Shown here: positions 5,133-5,668 of the stretch, one piece after another
Position numbering within the stretch: the stretch's first letter is position 1
How the letters are laid out: every line of letters begins with the position of its first letter
Assembly: GCA_041658785.1 (NCBI GenBank)
Contig: JBAZZL010000052.1
Span: 1 to 5,668, forward strand
DNA from: JAHJGG01 sp041658785
GTDB lineage: Bacteria > Patescibacteriota > Patescibacteriia > Magasanikbacterales > UBA922
Direction: 5' to 3'
DNA length: 5,668 nucleotides
Notes under the pieces: model-generated
Told to the model about the DNA's origin: nothing
The model's database searches: none
The model's input: the letters and a program-made list of their open reading frames with translations, nothing else
Program-made: the position numbers and the translations under genes

Positions 5133-5154
5133 ATATGCATAATTGAAGATTTTT

Positions 5155-5668
5155 ATGATTTTTAATAATAAAAAATTAGCCTTTGAGCCAGATTCCAAGA
5201 CAGAAGACGGAATAATCAAAAAAAACAGGGACAAAGCGGCAGAATATGGCCCGGCGCAAGATGAGAATTTGAGTTATAGAGAATTAAAAATGGCGACATG
5301 GTATGTTAGCCATAAAATTTTATTACGAAAGGTTGGAATTGGGCTATTGATTTTTTGGTCTCTTGTTACTGCGGGGTATAGCGGTTTTCGGTGGGTGGAG
5401 TACTTTGCGTTTGGTTATTGGGAAGATTTTGACAGGATGAAACAGCAGACGCAGGAATTTGAAAATTATACCCGATTGCAAGCGATTTATCGAGCGGAAA
5501 ATTTGCCGATAGAGCGCCCGCAGGTATTTAGCGGAGCGGGCGACAGATATGATTTTGTTGCCGAAGCGACAAATCCAAACAAGCGCTGGATTGCAAAAAT
5601 CCGTTATAAATTTATTTATAATGGAGGAGAAACCGAAGAGAAAGAGACCGTATTTATGCCGGGTGCCA
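5155..5668 (+). CDS. Single-pass membrane protein of unknown function (N-terminal part, runs off right edge)
   Basis: The frame is open from the ATG at 5155 to the window end, giving 171 residues without a stop. The first 45 residues are charged and hydrophilic, presumably cytoplasmic. A basic patch (HKILLRK, 53-59) precedes one hydrophobic segment (about 60-79, VGIGLLIFWSLVTAGYSG), so the protein probably sits N-in/C-out. After an aromatic stretch (RWVEYFAFGYWEDF) and a polar, helix-prone region (about 93-115) comes a strand-rich part: RYDFVAEATNPNKRW (131-145) and IRYKFIYNG (149-157). The 'YDFVA...NPN' wording followed by alternating aromatic strands suggests an immunoglobulin-like fold of the FxLYD or LEA-like kind outside the membrane. 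I recall similar unnamed proteins in Parcubacteria, but this is memory only. The 3' end is missing. It is divergent from gyrB and the spacer holds promoters for both. Confidence 0.82.
   Translation, partial: MIFNNKKLAFEPDSKTEDGIIKKNRDKAAEYGPAQDENLSYRELKMATWYVSHKILLRKVGIGLLIFWSLVTAGYSGFRWVEYFAFGYWEDFDRMKQQTQEFENYTRLQAIYRAENLPIERPQVFSGAGDRYDFVAEATNPNKRWIAKIRYKFIYNGGETEEKETVFMPGA

Overview
The window looks like a piece of a compact, moderately AT-rich bacterial chromosome, most likely from the Candidate Phyla Radiation (Patescibacteria, perhaps Parcubacteria). The reasons are short spacers, Shine-Dalgarno-poor gene starts, a small 2-oxoacid:ferredoxin oxidoreductase subunit, and a membrane-anchored protein of a general type I associate with that group. 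The placement is an inference from style, not a computed phylogeny. TGA appears to be used as a stop (end of the oxidoreductase gene), which argues against the lineages that read TGA as glycine.

Layout: (1) 1-261, plus strand: the 3' end of a gene entering from the left, possibly a small BECR-type nuclease-fold domain. (2) 393-1241, plus: a 2-oxoacid:ferredoxin oxidoreductase beta subunit (korB-like) with all four expected cluster cysteines and the thiamine diphosphate motif. It has its own promoter, and no alpha subunit lies beside it. (3) 1248-1356: a large inverted repeat built from 14-nt units, filling the space between two converging genes. (4) 1357-2735, minus: secE-nusG-rplK, the protein-export, transcription-elongation and ribosomal-protein cluster. 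It is cut short, because rplA, rplJ and rplL do not follow. (5) 2933-5032, minus: gyrB. (6) 5155 to the right edge, plus: the N-terminal part of a single-pass membrane protein of unknown function, divergent from gyrB.

The most interesting material is between the genes. The gyrB-secE gap holds a 12/12 consensus sigma70-type promoter (TTGACA, 17 nt, TATAAT). Its predicted start point falls inside two overlapping, mutually exclusive hairpins, the second followed by a T-tract, so the gap may combine the gyrB terminator with an attenuator for secE-nusG-rplK. The nusG-rplK spacer folds into a helix / asymmetric loop / helix, in the position where L1 autoregulates the L11 operon in E. coli. gyrB and the right-hand gene have back-to-back promoters.

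I found no defence system, CRISPR array, insertion sequence, rRNA or tRNA gene. The coding content is mostly housekeeping. No gap between genes exceeds 200 bases.
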